From positions 1-64,000 of the forward strand of contig NZ_BDAM01000008.1 in assembly GCF_001895045.1 (NCBI RefSeq): a stretch of 64,000 nucleotides of DNA, in the 5' to 3' direction. This stretch comes from Rhodococcus coprophilus NBRC 100603. GTDB taxonomy: Bacteria > Actinomycetota > Actinomycetes > Mycobacteriales > Mycobacteriaceae. Of the stretch, positions 34,399-43,275 are shown piece after piece. The notes below the pieces were generated by a model, which saw nothing but the letters and a program-made list of their open reading frames with translations, was not told the origin of the DNA and made no database searches. Within the stretch, counting starts at the first letter, position 1. Every line of letters starts with the position of its first letter. The translations under genes were made by a program, and so were the position numbers.

Positions 34399-35238
34399 CT
34401 ACTTGAGCGTGCTACCGGCGTCGACAGTCAGCGTCAGGCCGGTGACGTACCGGGACTCGTCCGACGCGAGGAACAGGACCGCGTTGCTGATGTCCTCGGG
34501 CTCCACCCAGCCGATCGGCAGCACATGCATGAACTGTGCGGCCACCTTCAGGTCGTCGGGTCCCGGATTCTCCAGATCGGGGCGGAACATCTTCATGGCC
34601 CCTTCGTTCATGAACATCGGAGTGTTCACGTTCGTCGGGTGGACGGTGTTGACGCGGATGAAGTGTTCACCCAGTTCCACGGCGAACGAGCGCATCAGTC
34701 CGACGACGCCGTGTTTGGCGGCGATATACGGGCCGGTGTTCGGATAGGCCTTGAGGCCACCCACCGAACTGGTCAGGATGATCGATCCACCTTTTCCGCC
34801 CTCGATGATGTGGGGTACGGCCGCCTTCACCGTCTTCCAGACGCCGGACAGGTTGATGTCCTGCATCTCCTGCCAGTCGAACTCGTCGGTCTCGTGCAGC
34901 GGGGTACCTCCCGTTCCGATGCCCGCGTTGGCGACGATGATGTCGAGCCGTCCCAACTGCGCGACGCCGTCGTCCACCGCCGCTTTCACGGCATCGAAAT
35001 CGCGGACGTCTGCCTGCACCGTCACGATGCGGCGGTTCAGCCCCTTGACCGCTTCGACGGTCTCGGCCATGTCCTCGGGGGTGGACGGTTCGATCAGCGC
35101 GTTGTCCCTGATCGGTCCGCAGATGTCGAGGGCGATGATGTCCGCGCCCTCCTGTGCCAGCCGCACCGCGTGGGAACGTCCCTGACCGCGTGCGGCACCG
35201 GTGACGAATGCGACCTTGCCTTCAACTCTTCCTGCCAT
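34399..35238 (-). CDS. Mycofactocin-coupled SDR oxidoreductase
   Basis: 279 aa short-chain dehydrogenase with the hallmarks of the mycofactocin-dependent group: VTGAARGQGRSHAVRLAQEG (NAD-binding) followed by ADIIALDICGPI, NAGIGTG, catalytic Ser/Tyr/Lys in IILTSSVGGLKAYPNTGPYIAAKHGVV (split here: Ser in TSSVGG, YIAAK), and a NTVHPTNVNTPMF insertion. These enzymes keep NAD bound and pass electrons to the peptide-derived cofactor mycofactocin. Last gene of the ferredoxin-P450-SDR set; it likely oxidises the alcohol made by the P450. No mycofactocin biosynthesis genes lie in the window. Confidence 0.9.
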   Translation of the reverse strand: MAGRVEGKVAFVTGAARGQGRSHAVRLAQEGADIIALDICGPIRDNALIEPSTPEDMAETVEAVKGLNRRIVTVQADVRDFDAVKAAVDDGVAQLGRLDIIVANAGIGTGGTPLHETDEFDWQEMQDINLSGVWKTVKAAVPHIIEGGKGGSIILTSSVGGLKAYPNTGPYIAAKHGVVGLMRSFAVELGEHFIRVNTVHPTNVNTPMFMNEGAMKMFRPDLENPGPDDLKVAAQFMHVLPIGWVEPEDISNAVLFLASDESRYVTGLTLTVDAGSTLK

Positions 35239-35319
35239 GAACTACCTCTCTCTTTGCGCACCGAGCGAAAGCACGATGCGGTATCCATGGGACCGATCAG
35301 ACCGGATTACGTTCGGGTA

Positions 35320-36600
35320 TCAGGGATTTCTCGTGTACTCGATGTGCAGCTCGGAAAGCCCTCGAAGCAGGAACGTCGGCTCGTAGGCGAATTTGCGGTC
35401 GCCTTCCGGGCCGTGCGCGCTGTCGCTGAGCCGGATATCGCTCATTCTGTCGAGCAATTTGTTGAGCGTGACGTGGCCTTCGATCCGCGCGAGCGGGGCG
35501 CCCGCGCACGTGTGCAAGCCCCGGCCGAATGCGATGTGATCGTGCGCGTTCTTGCGGTCGAGCCGAAACTCGTGCGGGTCGCCGAACTTTTGTGGATCGC
35601 GGTTGGCCGCCGCCAGGCTCAGCATGACCACGGTTCCCGCGGGGACCTCGACGTCACCGATAGTGGTGGTCTTCTTCGCGAGACGGAAATCGACCTTGGT
35701 CGGACTGTCGAAGCGCAGCGACTCTTCCATGAAAGGCTTTACGAGGCTGCGGTCTTCGCGCAGCATCTTCTGGTACTCCGGTCGTTCGCAGAGAACCCGC
35801 AGCGCCGAACTGAGCAGCTTCGTCACCGTCTCCTGACCGGCGGCGAAGAGGAAGGTCGCCGGCCGGACCACCTCGAGCAGTTCGGGCGTGGTTCCGTCCG
35901 GATATGTGGCTGCTGCCAGGCCGCTCAGGATGTCACCCCGGGGCTCGCGGCGCCGATCTGCGAGGTAACCGGCGAAGCGGTCGTCGAGGTATTCGAGTGG
36001 GTTCACCGCTACCGTGCGGTGGTCGAGCGCGCCCACCGGGATGCCGGACCGTTCGGCAGCGCCGAGCGCGTAGCGGAACTCCTCGCGGTCCTCCTCCGGA
36101 ACTCCGAGCAGATCGATGATGGCCAGCGTCGCAAACGGTTTGGCGTACTGGCCGAGGAACTCACACTGCTCGTCGTCGAAGAACTCGTCGAGCACCCGGT
36201 CCGACAGGGACCACAGATACTCCTCGTTCTCCTTCAGCCGCTTGGGCGTGAGGAGCCTACCGAGAAGAGAACGAGCCCGGGTGTGATCAGGGGGATCCAT
36301 GACGACCATGTGTTCGGCGATCGGGAACAGATGCCGATGGGCTTCGATCTGCTCCGTGATGTCGTCACCCTCGGGTTCGAAGGGCAACGGCGGGAACGGG
36401 CCTCCGATTGCATTGACCGAAGAGAGGGCTTCGGAGTTCTTGAAGGCTTCGACGACCTCGTTGTAACCGGTGACCATCAGGACGCCGTAGTTCGGCTCCC
36501 GGAATACCGGGTTCCGACTCCGGAGACGGTCGAAATAGTCGAAGGGGCTTTGCGCCAGATCACCGTCGGAGAAATAGTCGGCTGAGGCGAGATCGGTCAT
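35320..36600 (-). CDS. Cytochrome P450
   Basis: 426 aa soluble bacterial P450. Haem-binding loop AFGRGLHTCAGAPLARIEG with the axial Cys. The I-helix FLFAAGQETVTKLL has Gln/Glu where most have the Asp/Glu-Thr pair (AGQET). The ExxR motif is MEESLRF. It hydroxylates an unknown, probably terpenoid- or steroid-like substrate. The start lies 3 bases after the ferredoxin stop, so the two are translated together, and the ferredoxin is the natural electron donor. Confidence 0.94.
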   Translation of the reverse strand: MTDLASADYFSDGDLAQSPFDYFDRLRSRNPVFREPNYGVLMVTGYNEVVEAFKNSEALSSVNAIGGPFPPLPFEPEGDDITEQIEAHRHLFPIAEHMVVMDPPDHTRARSLLGRLLTPKRLKENEEYLWSLSDRVLDEFFDDEQCEFLGQYAKPFATLAIIDLLGVPEEDREEFRYALGAAERSGIPVGALDHRTVAVNPLEYLDDRFAGYLADRRREPRGDILSGLAAATYPDGTTPELLEVVRPATFLFAAGQETVTKLLSSALRVLCERPEYQKMLREDRSLVKPFMEESLRFDSPTKVDFRLAKKTTTIGDVEVPAGTVVMLSLAAANRDPQKFGDPHEFRLDRKNAHDHIAFGRGLHTCAGAPLARIEGHVTLNKLLDRMSDIRLSDSAHGPEGDRKFAYEPTFLLRGLSELHIEYTRNP

Positions 36601-36603
36601 CGG

Positions 36604-36846
36604 TCACTGACCTTTCGGGGAACTGACAGGGGCGGCGGAAGAGTCTTCGTGGATGACGACGGCGGCGCGCGGGCACGCACTCGCTGCTGCTAGCGCCTTG
36701 GGCCACAACGCTTCCGGTGGACTTTCGTCGCACGTCGCGATGTCGTCGTCGGCGAGGTCGAAGATCTCGGGCGCGATCTCGATACACAATGCGTGGGCCT
36801 CGCACATATCGCGATCGATGTGCAGGCCCTTCGATGGTCCCGTCAT
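36604..36846 (-). CDS. [3Fe-4S]/[4Fe-4S] single-cluster ferredoxin
   Basis: 80 aa. The cluster motif is C-x2-H-x2-C (DMCEAHALCIEIAPEIF) with a distant CP (ASACPRAAV). A His in the second ligand position is common in P450-partner ferredoxins of actinobacteria. It delivers electrons to the adjacent P450; no reductase is encoded in the set. Start is the ATG with TTTGGAG upstream. First gene of the set and divergent from the TetR regulator, with two palindromes in between. Confidence 0.93.
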   Translation of the reverse strand: MTGPSKGLHIDRDMCEAHALCIEIAPEIFDLADDDIATCDESPPEALWPKALAAASACPRAAVVIHEDSSAAPVSSPKGQ

Positions 36847-36923
36847 CGGGCACTCCAAAGGGAGAGGGCGGACCCGGACGGCGAGGACACCCACTCGGCC
36901 TCGTCGCCGTCCGCTATACGGTA

Positions 36924-36959
36924 GTAACGGTGTTACCGGCGTCACGGTAACCCTGTTAT
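36924..36959. promoter_or_regulatory. Two GTAAC-N3-GTTAC type palindromes, likely TetR operators
   Basis: Site 1 at 36924-36936 is GTAAC-GGT-GTTAC (perfect). Site 2 at 36947-36959 is GTAAC-CCT-GTTAT (one change). Centres are 23 bp apart, about two helical turns, in the 140-bp divergent region between the ferredoxin gene and the TetR gene. Cooperative repressor binding to both is inferred. Confidence 0.6.
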
Positions 36960-36986
36960 TCGACTACGGCAAGGAAATTCACGAAA

Positions 36987-37586
36987 ATGAAGAACACCGT
37001 ATCGGGCACCGGTGAGGACAAGCTCCTCGACACCGTTGTGGAGTTGCTCGACGAGGACGGTTTCGACGCGGTCCAGCTACGCGAGGTCGCCCGTCGCGCG
37101 CGCATCTCTCTGTCCACCATCTACAAGCGATACGCCACGCGCGACGAGCTGATCCTTGCCGCGATCGAGCGCTGGATGGAGGTCAATCACTCGGCGCTCG
37201 GTCCGCTGGTACGCGAGCCCGGCGAAGCTCTGCACCCGGCGATGATGCGGGTGATGCGGGCGATTTTCGACCCGTGGGAGAGGCACCCCCAGATGCTGCT
37301 CGCCTACTTCCGGGTGCGGGCTGCTCCCGGCGGTGACGCACTGCACAAGCGGGGTTTCGATCCCGTGGTGCCCGTCGGGATGGCCGTGCTGTCCGGGGTC
37401 GACCCCGACTTCGTCGCAGAACTGAAATCGATCCTGTCGAGCATGGTCTACGGATTGGTCGGCCGTTGCCGCGACGGCGACATCACGATCGCCGACATCA
37501 TGCCCACGCTCGATCGCACGATCTACTGGCTCACCATCGGGTACGAAGCGACCCTCGAAGCCGGAGGCGCTGCGGCTCGGCCGTGA
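36987..37586 (+). CDS. TetR family regulator of the ferredoxin-P450-SDR set
   Basis: 199 aa. HTH: LLDTVVELLDEDGFDAVQLR, EVARRARISLSTIYKRYATRDEL. The C-terminal domain (MLLAYFRVRAAPGGDALHKRGF) resembles KstR-like TetR_C proteins, some of which sense CoA thioesters or sterols. It is divergent from the oxidation cassette, and the palindromic repeats upstream support direct control of both transcripts. Confidence 0.87.
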   Translation: MKNTVSGTGEDKLLDTVVELLDEDGFDAVQLREVARRARISLSTIYKRYATRDELILAAIERWMEVNHSALGPLVREPGEALHPAMMRVMRAIFDPWERHPQMLLAYFRVRAAPGGDALHKRGFDPVVPVGMAVLSGVDPDFVAELKSILSSMVYGLVGRCRDGDITIADIMPTLDRTIYWLTIGYEATLEAGGAAARP

Positions 37587-37625
37587 CGGAGAATCGGGCA
37601 CACGCCGTCGGCTGGGACGCGAGCG

Positions 37626-39395
37626 TCAGCTGTCGGGATTCTCGTGTTTCCGCTGCCGCTGCAGTTGCCGCGCGGCGTCGTCGGCGCCCTCGTGCTCGAG
37701 CGCACCGAACATCCTGTCCACCTTCGTATCCGGCGCCCGCGGCGGCAACAGCGGTGTGGACGGGTCGGTCACGGCCTGGATCACCACGGGGCGGTCGGCG
37801 GCGAGCGCTCTGCGCCAGGCGTCCTCGATGTCCTCCGGGCGCTCGATGCGGATGCCTTCGAGTCCGAGCAATCGGGCGTAGTCGGCGTACGGGAAGGCGG
37901 GGACGTCCTGCGAGGCCGGGATCCGGGCATCACCTTCCATTTCCCTTTGCTCCCAGGACACCTCGGAAAGGTCGCCGTTGTCCAGCACCAGTACGACGAA
38001 ACGCGGGTCAGCCCAATTGCGCCAGTGATGGGCCACCGTCACGAGTTCGGAGTTACCGCCCATCTGCATCGCGCCGTCGCCGGCGAGCGCGATCACGGGC
38101 CGATCCGGACGGGCCATTTTGGCGGCGAGCCCGTAGGGAAGGGCCGAACCCATCGACGCGAGCGTGCTGGACAGATGCGCCGGAACATCCCGGGGAAGGC
38201 GGAGCATCCGGGCATACCAATACACGACCGACCCCACGTCGACGGCCACCTGCGCGTCCGGGGGCAGATGATCCGAGAGTGCAGCGACGACAGCCTGGGG
38301 GTTGAGCCGGTCGGAATTTTCGGAGCAGCGCGCCGCCGCAATCTGCCGCCACTCCTGCACCATGGTCGCGACCTCCCCGCGCCACGGCAATTCGGTCTGC
38401 TGTAGCCGCGGGAGCAAGGCCCGCAACGTCTCGGCCGCATCCCCCGGAAGTGCCACTTCCACAGGGTATTTCGATCCGATGTTGCGCGACTCGATGTCGA
38501 TCTGGACGGCTCGCGCCTGGCCGGGTGCGGGGTAGAACTCGGTCCACGGGTCGTTGCTTCCGATGATGAGCAGAGTGTCGCAACCGGCCATCAGGTCGGC
38601 GGATGCGGTGGTCCCGAGGTGACCCATCACCCCGCACGCCCACGGCTGGGTCTCGTCCACCACCGGCTTACCGAGCAGCGACGTCGCGACGCCGGCGCCG
38701 AGTCGCTCCGCCACCTCGGCGATTTCCGCCATGGCATCGTAACCACCCTGACCGACGAGCAGAGCCACCTTCTCCCCCGCCGCGAGCACCTCCGCGGCCC
38801 GGTCGAGATCCGCCTCCGCGGGAATCACCCGCGGCGTCGCATACAGAGCCGTACTGGGAACGAACCCGTGTTCGTGCTCTTGCTCGGGCGCGTCCGCCTG
38901 CTGGATGTCGTGCGGCACGATCACACATGTGGGGCTCGAGGTGGCTCGCGCGGTGCGGAACGCATTGTCGAGTGCGGGACCGAGTTGCTCGGCGCTGTCG
39001 ATGCTCTGCACGTACTGCGCGCAGACATCCTTGAACAACGTGGCGAGTTCGACCTCCTGCTGGTAGCCACTCCCCTGCGCGGATGTGACCACCTGGCCGA
39101 CGACGGCAACGACCGGTTTGCTGTCGAGCTTCGCGTCGTAGAGACCCGTGAGGAGATGAATCGCACCGGGCCCCTGCGTGGCGAGACAGACGCCGACCTC
39201 GCCGGTGTACTTGGCGTGCCCGGTGGCCATGAACGCCGCCATCTCCTCGTGGCGGGCCGTCACGAGTTCGATGTGCTCGGATGCGCGGTCCAGTGCCGCC
39301 AGGACCGGATCGATACCGTCCCCGGCGTAGCCGAACACCCGGCGCACACCCCAGGCTCTGAGCCGGTCCACGATTCCGTCGGCCACGTTGGGCAT
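37626..39395 (-). CDS. ThDP-dependent pyruvate oxidase/acetolactate synthase-like enzyme
   Basis: 589 aa with the three-domain ThDP fold. N-terminal PYR domain: VFGYAGDGIDPVLAALDR, ARHEEMAAFMATGHAKYTGE (catalytic Glu) and VCLATQGPGAIHLLTGLYDA. The central FAD/NAD-like domain is followed by the PP domain with GDGAMQMGGNSELVTVAHHW (GDGx..N metal-ThDP motif). It resembles PoxB-type and other oxidases rather than the biosynthetic IlvB. It probably decarboxylates a 2-keto acid. Start ATG at MPNVADGIVDRL. It converges with the TetR gene and follows ynfA on the same strand by 108 bases. Confidence 0.85.
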   Translation of the reverse strand: MPNVADGIVDRLRAWGVRRVFGYAGDGIDPVLAALDRASEHIELVTARHEEMAAFMATGHAKYTGEVGVCLATQGPGAIHLLTGLYDAKLDSKPVVAVVGQVVTSAQGSGYQQEVELATLFKDVCAQYVQSIDSAEQLGPALDNAFRTARATSSPTCVIVPHDIQQADAPEQEHEHGFVPSTALYATPRVIPAEADLDRAAEVLAAGEKVALLVGQGGYDAMAEIAEVAERLGAGVATSLLGKPVVDETQPWACGVMGHLGTTASADLMAGCDTLLIIGSNDPWTEFYPAPGQARAVQIDIESRNIGSKYPVEVALPGDAAETLRALLPRLQQTELPWRGEVATMVQEWRQIAAARCSENSDRLNPQAVVAALSDHLPPDAQVAVDVGSVVYWYARMLRLPRDVPAHLSSTLASMGSALPYGLAAKMARPDRPVIALAGDGAMQMGGNSELVTVAHHWRNWADPRFVVLVLDNGDLSEVSWEQREMEGDARIPASQDVPAFPYADYARLLGLEGIRIERPEDIEDAWRRALAADRPVVIQAVTDPSTPLLPPRAPDTKVDRMFGALEHEGADDAARQLQRQRKHENPDS

Positions 39396-39503
39396 ACGAA
39401 TCTCCAGTCCTGCAGTCGGGTGAGCGGATCGGGATTCGGGTTCCCGGTGGGGAGGGACCGAAACCTCACCGCCCTGCAGAGACCGACCGGAGACGCCACT
39501 GTC

Positions 39504-39833
39504 CTAGCGAGGGCTGTACATGATCATCGCGACGCCCACCAGACACACGAGCGCACCGGAGACGTCCCAGCGATCGGGGCGGAACCCGTCGACCACCATG
39601 CCCCAGGCGAGGGACCCGGCGACGAACACACCGCCGTAGGCGGCGAGAATGCGCCCGAAGTTCGCGTCCGGTTGCAGGGTCGCCACGAAACCGTATGCGC
39701 CGAGCGCGATCACGCCCGCCCCGACCCATATCCATCCCCGGTGTTCGCGGACCCCCTGCCACACGAGCCAGGCGCCACCGATCTCGAACAACGCGGCGAC
39801 GGCGAACAACAACAGAGACTTCAGGATCGTCAC
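39504..39833 (-). CDS. YnfA/UPF0060 small membrane protein
   Basis: 109 aa from GTG, four membrane helices ([75 protein letters not shown]). The motifs [10 protein letters not shown] and [12 protein letters not shown] are characteristic of UPF0060, a group related to small multidrug-resistance transporters. The function is not established for this organism. Confidence 0.9.
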   Translation of the reverse strand: MTILKSLLLFAVAALFEIGGAWLVWQGVREHRGWIWVGAGVIALGAYGFVATLQPDANFGRILAAYGGVFVAGSLAWGMVVDGFRPDRWDVSGALVCLVGVAMIMYSPR

Positions 39834-39900
39834 GGCCGGACTCTAACGCTCACCCGGCCACGGGCTACGCCGACGTACCGGACTCACGCCCGGACGCCGG

Positions 39901-40161
39901 TCACAGTTCGTCGATAAACACCACGCCGTCCTGCAGCGCGCGTGCCAGCAGGGACGTCTTCGTGGGCGCGGGCCGGCCGACGCGAGCGTACTTCTCACGG
40001 ATCCGCACGATATGAGTGCTCACGGTGGCTGCGGTGACATACAGGCGCGAGGCCGCTTCGGACTTGGATTCACACACAAGCCACTCACGAAGGATCTCGA
40101 TTTCACGGGCCGTGAGCACCGGCTTCCGGTATGTCGGGGTCTTGTCGAGCATGCTGGTCAT
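39901..40161 (-). CDS. HTH-only LuxR-type small regulator
   Basis: 86 aa, essentially one LuxR-type HTH: PVLTAREIEILREWLVCESK, SEAASRLYVTAATVSTHIVR. The tail IREKYARVGRPAPTKTSLLA is almost the same as the end of the response regulator at 42543 (IRAKYAEAGRPAPTKTDLYK). There is no receiver or sensor domain, so it must be governed by dimerisation, abundance or a partner. It lies 143 bases downstream of the kinase-like gene on the same strand. The gap holds a possible GCCCC...GGGGC hairpin but no coding region. Confidence 0.82.
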   Translation of the reverse strand: MTSMLDKTPTYRKPVLTAREIEILREWLVCESKSEAASRLYVTAATVSTHIVRIREKYARVGRPAPTKTSLLARALQDGVVFIDEL

Positions 40162-40304
40162 AGCGAATCCCTCTGTAGGCAACGATCGACCGAGCACGAT
40201 CCCCCGACGAATGCGTCCCGGTCGCGACGACGCTACCGTGGCGCACCCACAACCCCCAGCCCCATATTCCCCTGCCCATGAAACAAGGGGCATCGTCAGC
40301 TCAG

Positions 40305-41360
40305 CTAAGTAGATGACGGGACGGCAGCGGGCAGCGGCCTGTCCAGCACGGACCCGCTGTGGTCGAGTTCGATGCGGCGCACTTCGGCGTGATCGCGCAA
40401 AAGCATCGTCACCAGCGAATGACGGCCCGGCGGAAGAACACGCACGGTCACCGCTCCACTCCACATCTCGTCCAGACAATCCACGACCGCTCGGTGGACG
40501 CGCCGGTGCACCTCCGGAGGCGCATCGTCCATTCCCTTGTCGTCGAGCATGACCACCTCCACGCCGCGAAGTCGCGCCGCCTGCGCGGCTTCCACGACCG
40601 CAGGATCTTGCAGCGCCGGAGCCCGCAACATGTCGCGGAGGCCGGCCTCGAGGAGGGCACACCTCATGCGATCCTCGTCCCGCAGAGGCTCCCCGGAGGC
40701 TATGAGGGCAAGCATCGGTCGCGCCAGCGCGTCGAGCCGAGCGAGTTGGGCATCGCGTTCGTCGAGCAGGGCTGCGGCAGCGGATTCCCGGGCGATCCGT
40801 TGGGTCGACCGCGCCCGCAGGCGGTAGATCGACCCGGCCAACGGCCGGATCGTGTACGCGAACACGGTGCCCATGAGGACCGGACCGGCATTGATCAACG
40901 ACACACTCAGGCCGTAACCGGCACCGGCACCGGTCACCTGCGCCCACCCGACCGAGGTCGCGACCATGAGGATGAACCCGATCCACGCCAGCAGGGTGCG
41001 GCCACGGATGCACATGAAGACGAGGACGGTTGCGGACATCCCGAAAGTCCACAGCTGGACCGGCCGGTCGGTGGGTCCGGTCGGAACCACACTGAACAGG
41101 GCGCCGCACGAGACGGCCCCTGTGCACATCAGCGCGAGCGCCGGACCGAGCGGCAGCGGATCTCGTTCGACTGCGACGAGCACGAACGCAGCCACGATGC
41201 AGACAACGACGGACACGACCATCGGCCAGACGTTCTCGACCCGGTCGACGTTGTAGGCAGCGAGCAGCACACAGGTCGCCGCATACAGGCCCGCGAAGGC
41301 GCGAGCCGGTTTGCTGTGCATCCGCAAGAGGTCGGAGATCGTCGCGTTCCCAGAATTCAT
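40305..41360 (-). CDS. Membrane histidine-kinase-like sensor without catalytic motifs
   Basis: 351 aa. About six N-terminal membrane helices (LYAATCVLLAAYNV, VVSVVVCIVAAFVLVAVE, VLVFMCIRGRTLLAWIGFIL and others) are followed by a cytosolic region starting SIYRLRARSTQRIARESAAA with an extended helix. I cannot find an H-box, N-box or DxGxG in the C-terminal part, which ends RRIELDHSGSVLDRPLPA. It looks like a kinase that lost ATP binding, serving as a sensing partner. Its start overlaps the stop of the active kinase gene (ATGA), so the two are made together, perhaps as a hetero-complex. Confidence 0.6.
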   Translation of the reverse strand: MNSGNATISDLLRMHSKPARAFAGLYAATCVLLAAYNVDRVENVWPMVVSVVVCIVAAFVLVAVERDPLPLGPALALMCTGAVSCGALFSVVPTGPTDRPVQLWTFGMSATVLVFMCIRGRTLLAWIGFILMVATSVGWAQVTGAGAGYGLSVSLINAGPVLMGTVFAYTIRPLAGSIYRLRARSTQRIARESAAAALLDERDAQLARLDALARPMLALIASGEPLRDEDRMRCALLEAGLRDMLRAPALQDPAVVEAAQAARLRGVEVVMLDDKGMDDAPPEVHRRVHRAVVDCLDEMWSGAVTVRVLPPGRHSLVTMLLRDHAEVRRIELDHSGSVLDRPLPAAVPSST

Positions 41361-42562
41361 GACCGCTGCTCCCGCCACGAGAGGTGCACGGCCGTTCCGG
41401 CACCGGGCACCGAGCGCACTTCCGCCGTTCCACCGGCCAGCTGCTTCATCCGCGCGCAGATACTGACGCTGACACCCAAGCGGTCCTCGGCCACGTCGCG
41501 CGGCTCGAATCCGCACCCGTCGTCGACGACGTGCACATCGAGCCTGCCCTGCCGCACCTCGGCCGTGACCGACCTCGCCGCATCGGGTCCGGCGTGCCGA
41601 ACGCTGTTGCGCACGGCCTCCGCCAGAGCGGCGGCGGCAACCCGGACCGGCTCCGCGGGAAATCCTGCCGTCTCCGCCTCGCGCGAGACACTCGGGCAGA
41701 AGGCGATCTCCTCGTCCGCTTCGGTGGCGGCGGCACGCAATCGGGACACCACCATGCCGGCGTCCATCAACGGCTCGTCGTCCTCACGCCGTCGGAGGTC
41801 GTCGAGTTCGGCCAGCGCACGGGCGGCCTGAGGAACGACGGAGTCGTCGGGCGCACGACGCGCAACGGCAAGGAACGTCGACATCACCCGGTCGTGGACG
41901 AGAGCATCGAAACGTTCACGCTCGACATTGCGGGCTTCGAGAGCGGCAGACGTTGCCGCTGCTTCGTGAGTCGCGGCAACGGTCTCGTCGAGCATGCGAC
42001 CCGTACCCAGGCCCACCACTGCCGCGGCGAGAAACAGCGTGCAGAAGACGATTCCGAACGCGACGTCCGGCACGAAACTCTGCGTGAAGGGCGCATCCCT
42101 GACCGTGTGGTCGGCGACCTGCGCAAGCAGGACCGCACACACCATGTGGAGGAACGCCCACGGTGGCCGCCACGCCACCGCGGCGGCGAACGAGGCCACA
42201 CCGGGAAAAAAGCTGAACCACAACGACTCGTCCTGCGGTGCGACCGAACCGTTCCACGCCGGGAACCACAGGGCGACGGCCCCGAGGTAGAGCAGCGCGT
42301 TCACCGCCGCGACTCGTTTCATCTCCTGCTTGTCGCAGAACGACGCCGAGAGGCCGAGGGCGATGCACGACCCGAAGATCATCACCGCTGCGGTCGGGGT
42401 CCACCACGATGCGGTCAGCCCGGCCTGCCCGACGATCGCCGGAGCCACCAGGAGGAGGTAACACATGTATCCGATGGCGATGAACCACGCGAACATTCGC
42501 AGCAGGCGATCTGCCGCCGCGGTCCCGCCGCCGGAACTCCGGTCAGGCACGTCGACGGGCAT
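41357..42562 (-). CDS. Membrane sensor histidine kinase (NarX/HisKA_3-like)
   Basis: 401 aa. Six or so membrane helices occupy residues 15-180. The cytosolic part has a likely phospho-acceptor His in ERFDALVHDRVMSTFLAVAR, the N-box LAEAVRNSVRHAG, and the G-box VVDDGCGFEP with LGVSVSICARMKQLAGGTAE and GTAVHLSW. It probably phosphorylates the response regulator encoded just upstream, whose gene end overlaps this start by 20 bases. Start is the ATG of MPVDVPDRSSG. Confidence 0.85.
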   Translation of the reverse strand: MPVDVPDRSSGGGTAAADRLLRMFAWFIAIGYMCYLLLVAPAIVGQAGLTASWWTPTAAVMIFGSCIALGLSASFCDKQEMKRVAAVNALLYLGAVALWFPAWNGSVAPQDESLWFSFFPGVASFAAAVAWRPPWAFLHMVCAVLLAQVADHTVRDAPFTQSFVPDVAFGIVFCTLFLAAAVVGLGTGRMLDETVAATHEAAATSAALEARNVERERFDALVHDRVMSTFLAVARRAPDDSVVPQAARALAELDDLRRREDDEPLMDAGMVVSRLRAAATEADEEIAFCPSVSREAETAGFPAEPVRVAAAALAEAVRNSVRHAGPDAARSVTAEVRQGRLDVHVVDDGCGFEPRDVAEDRLGVSVSICARMKQLAGGTAEVRSVPGAGTAVHLSWREQRS

Positions 42563-43220
42563 CCTCGCGCTCCGGAATCGGCAACCACCCGTCCTCGATC
42601 GCACGCTTGTACAGGTCGGTCTTGGTCGGGGCGGGCCGGCCCGCTTCGGCGTACTTGGCCCGGATCCGCTGCAGGTAGTCGTTGACGGTCTGGGGAGCGA
42701 GACCGGTCAATCGCGCCACACGATCGAGTTTCTCCCCCGACGCGTACAGTTCGAGCACCTCGAGCTGCCGGGGACTCAGGCCCACATCCCCGAGTTCGGG
42801 ATCTCCGTCGATCGCCGCAGCCCACTCGGTACTCGCGACCTGCCCGCCCGAGGCGGCGATCCGGATGGCGTCGACCACCACCGCGGCCGGTTCCGACTTA
42901 CGGACCACGCCCAGGACTCCAGCCCGCGCGGCGGAGCGCACGAAAAAGGCGTTCTCCGCTCCGGTGAACACGAGGGTTTCGAGTCCCGCGGCCCGCAACT
43001 GCTCGACGTTGCACTTCGGCGACGACCCGTCGGACAGCCGCAGATCCAGGATCGCGAGGTCGAGATCGTCGTGCTGCGCGAGCAGCGCATCCACCGTCGG
43101 AGCAGCACAGACGAGTTCCAGGTCCGCTTGGTCGGCGAGCATCGCCGCGAGTCCCAGAGCCACCGACTCGTGATCTTCGACGAGTCCGATCCGGCGGACG
43201 GGAGTAGAACGTTCGGCCAT
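42543..43220 (-). CDS. NarL/LuxR-type response regulator
   Basis: 225 aa. Receiver: acidic pair in GLVEDHESVALGL, phospho-acceptor Asp in LDLAILDLRLSDGS, Thr in TLVFTGAENA, Lys in GVVRKSEP. Output: LSPRQLEVLELYASGEKLDR, VARLTGLAPQTVNDYLQRIR, then a C-terminal KYAEAGRPAPTKTDLYKRAI extension shared with the HTH-only protein at 39901. First gene of the signalling set, 55 bases after ligD on the same strand and possibly read through from it. ATG start chosen over the GTG one codon earlier. Confidence 0.88.
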   Translation of the reverse strand: MAERSTPVRRIGLVEDHESVALGLAAMLADQADLELVCAAPTVDALLAQHDDLDLAILDLRLSDGSSPKCNVEQLRAAGLETLVFTGAENAFFVRSAARAGVLGVVRKSEPAAVVVDAIRIAASGGQVASTEWAAAIDGDPELGDVGLSPRQLEVLELYASGEKLDRVARLTGLAPQTVNDYLQRIRAKYAEAGRPAPTKTDLYKRAIEDGWLPIPEREDARRRA

Positions 43221-43275
43221 CACAGCCCTCCCGATTGCCCGATGTCGTATGCCGAACGAACGGTATCAGCCCGCA

